In this document: positions 4,483 to 5,833 of the stretch, piece by piece
Layout: every line of letters begins with the position of its first letter
How positions within the stretch are numbered: position 1 is the stretch's first letter
From: Methanoregulaceae archaeon
GTDB lineage: Archaea; Halobacteriota; Methanomicrobia; Methanomicrobiales; Methanospirillaceae
Assembly (NCBI GenBank): GCA_013331415.1
Contig: DUGL01000118.1
Span: 254 to 6,086, forward strand
Direction of reading: 5' to 3'
DNA length: 5,833 nt
Notes under the pieces: generated by a model
Told to the model about the DNA's origin: nothing
The model's input: only the letters and a program-made list of their open reading frames with translations
Databases searched by the model: none
Program-made: the position numbers and the translations under genes

Positions 4483-5742
4483 TTACCGGGGTGCTGCAGA
4501 ATCGTCCTCTTCCACGAGGATCGGTTCGGCAGGCCCCGGTGCTTCTGCGGGTGCGACGCCGATAAAGGAGCAGTACCCGTGGGTGCAGGCAATCGCCCCC
4601 CCGCTCACGTTGGAGAGGAGCAGGGCCCGATTCCCGTGGTCCGAGACCCATGCATCGATTGCCTGGTGCTCGATGCCGAGGCGGTACCCGCTCCACTGGC
4701 CGTACGCAGCCTCGATCAGGTTCTCCTCCGGCAAAAATCCGTATGCGGACTTTACCAGGTGTGCAGAACTCCCGGTTACGGGATTGATGTAGTCGAGGTA
4801 CCGGAATTCCGCCATGTCCCCGGCACGCCAGAGAGCGACCTGGTATGCACGTTCGTCAAAGGAGACCGGTGCGACCCCTGCCGCGATCCTGATGCGGTTC
4901 AGGTACATCACCCCGTCACGGGAGTCGTCAGGCGTACTCCCGGACTTGATCAGGTCGCGGGATCCCTCGGAGAGGAGGCCGCCAAGGAGGAGGACAATGT
5001 TATTCGTGCCCGAGACGATCGCCTCGCGTACATCGGGCACGAGCAGGAGGATCGCCATCACGCAGAGGATGACGGCAATGAGGCTGATGGCAACAACCCC
5101 CCGTCGGCTCACCCGGAACCGGGGTTCTCGGTCAAGGGGTGCCGGGCTTACCGGCTGGTCGGTCCCGAACGCATACTCCTGGAGGTGCAGCCCGGCGACA
5201 ATGGCATCCATGTCCTGGATCCGAAGCGAGTACCCGGATTCAGGGAACCGCATCGCATCAAGGAGGGTATCCGCAGTAACAACGCGGAACCACTTGACCC
5301 GCCGGAGATCGATCTGGCCGTCAGGGTACGTGCTTCCCTGTGAGAAATAGACCCATGCACCGATCTTTCGCAGGCTGTTCTGGCTGATGTGCGGGAGGTG
5401 CTCCCGGTAGATCGGGATGAGACGGTCGATGAAGTCCTGCCGCTGGGTCTTTGCCTGGGTGAAGAGGTTGGGGATCGGAATAGGGCCGTCCCTGGTGACT
5501 ACTTCCCAGCCACCGTTCTCATGCCCATGGACTTCGCCGGAGAATGCTTTCAGCTCGAGAATCAGGGGTCCTGAACGGGTGAGGAGGACACAATCGATCT
5601 GCTTGTTGGCGACAAGGATATTGGTCAGGACATAGACCGGTTCTTTCTCGAATTCGGGCCTGAGCAGCTCCACAATCTCCCTGATCTGCTGGTACTCGTG
5701 CTCATACCGGATCTTCTCCCCCTGAAAGTACCTGATGCCCAT
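4483..5742 (-). CDS. Membrane-anchored NERD nuclease-domain / CAP (SCP) domain fusion protein
   Basis: A 419-residue protein from ATG 5742. Residues about 10-195 form a NERD (nuclease-related) domain: QIDCVLL with D50, then LILELKAFSGEV with the E63-x-K65 of the restriction-enzyme-like nuclease core, then W79, NLFTQA and GAWVYF. Residues about 215-236 are one transmembrane helix preceded by REPRFRVSRRG, which predicts the NERD domain inside and the rest outside the cell. Residues about 277-398 look like a CAP/SCP domain: LNRIRIAAG, SFDERAYQVALWRAGDMAEF, PEENL, then AIDAWVSDHGNRALLLSN and GAIACTHGYCSF. C386 and C391 could form a disulfide. CAP His positions appear replaced (see findings). A short acidic, Pro/Ala-rich tail follows. 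Start: the frame stays open upstream to the window edge, with further ATGs at 5790 and 5829. I chose 5742 because the NERD domain begins there, GAGGA lies 9 nt upstream, and codons before it (CGA, GGA, AAA) are unlike the gene. Function unknown. Confidence 0.88.
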   Translation of the reverse strand: MGIRYFQGEKIRYEHEYQQIREIVELLRPEFEKEPVYVLTNILVANKQIDCVLLTRSGPLILELKAFSGEVHGHENGGWEVVTRDGPIPIPNLFTQAKTQRQDFIDRLIPIYREHLPHISQNSLRKIGAWVYFSQGSTYPDGQIDLRRVKWFRVVTADTLLDAMRFPESGYSLRIQDMDAIVAGLHLQEYAFGTDQPVSPAPLDREPRFRVSRRGVVAISLIAVILCVMAILLLVPDVREAIVSGTNNIVLLLGGLLSEGSRDLIKSGSTPDDSRDGVMYLNRIRIAAGVAPVSFDERAYQVALWRAGDMAEFRYLDYINPVTGSSAHLVKSAYGFLPEENLIEAAYGQWSGYRLGIEHQAIDAWVSDHGNRALLLSNVSGGAIACTHGYCSFIGVAPAEAPGPAEPILVEEDDSAAPR

Positions 5743-5786
5743 CCCTGGTTTTCCTCGTGCCGCAGTCTTATTGGTATATGGCGTCT

Positions 5787-5806
5787 CCATTTTGATTAAG
5801 CTAACC
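5787..5806 (-). promoter_or_regulatory. Possible weak promoter element for the NERD-CAP gene
   Basis: On the minus strand the segment reads GCTTAATCAAAATGG. CTTAATCA is a weak TATA-like box that would start transcription near 5772, leaving a leader of about 30 nt with the GAGGA ribosome-binding site before ATG 5742. CATATACC at 5780-5773 is a second weak candidate but would leave a leader of under 10 nt. Both depend on the 5742 start being right. Confidence 0.2.
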
Positions 5807-5833
5807 GGTCGGTTCGGTGGCTCCCGCATGAAG

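Noticed and set aside
4579..5343. Plus-strand open frame (254 codons) opposite the NERD-CAP gene
   Set aside because: It is antisense to a gene with recognisable domains and a transmembrane helix; its composition mirrors the codon pattern of that gene and no motif is visible.
1..5833. tRNA genes, CRISPR array, insertion sequences or attachment sites
   Set aside because: No TpsiC-like GGTTCGAATCC stretch, no regularly spaced direct repeats, no transposase or terminal repeats were found by eye on either strand.

Overview
The window looks like chromosomal DNA from a methanogenic archaeon, most likely Methanomicrobiales (Methanoregula/Methanoculleus-like). The reasons are moderately high GC, strong use of ATC, CTC, GGG and CGG codons, a BRE plus TTTATATA type archaeal promoter, a DUF2150-like gene of the kind known from methanogens and relatives, and a rhodanese-less ThiI with the three-cysteine pattern of methanogen enzymes. 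The order-level placement is inference. I see no tRNA, rRNA, CRISPR array, insertion sequence or attachment site.

Layout, left to right. (1) Bases 1-1026, minus strand: a translationally coupled pair. A DUF2150-like protein (391-1026) overlaps by 4 nt (GTGA) a GTG-started gene that runs off the left edge and carries a CxCx5CxC cysteine cluster, resembling the domain I recall as DUF5814. (2) Bases 1027-1163: an AT-rich divergent promoter region. (3) Bases 1164-1427, plus strand: a short two-helix membrane ORF that looks like the front end of a voltage-gated-type ion channel that stops early. (4) Bases 1501-2799, plus: a divergent ClC-family chloride channel or transporter. (5) Bases 2880-4055, plus: thiI, the tRNA 4-thiouridine sulfurtransferase. 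(6) Bases 4056-4482: about 430 bp with no convincing gene but several inverted repeats, lying between convergent genes. (7) Bases 4483-5742, minus: a predicted membrane-spanning fusion of an N-terminal NERD nuclease-like domain, one transmembrane helix and a C-terminal CAP/SCP domain predicted to lie outside the cell. The reading frame of this gene stays open to the right edge.

The genes do not form one pathway. The DUF2150/DUF5814-like pair is probably an operon of unknown function. The channel fragment and the ClC gene are co-directional membrane genes, perhaps an ion-homeostasis spot where one member has decayed. thiI is a stand-alone RNA-modification gene. The most unusual item is the NERD-TM-CAP fusion, which joins a cytoplasmic nuclease-like domain to an extracellular domain family normally found in secreted proteins. 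Next in interest are the ClC protein, which lacks the usual GSGIP and inner-glutamate positions, and the truncated channel ORF behind a strong promoter.
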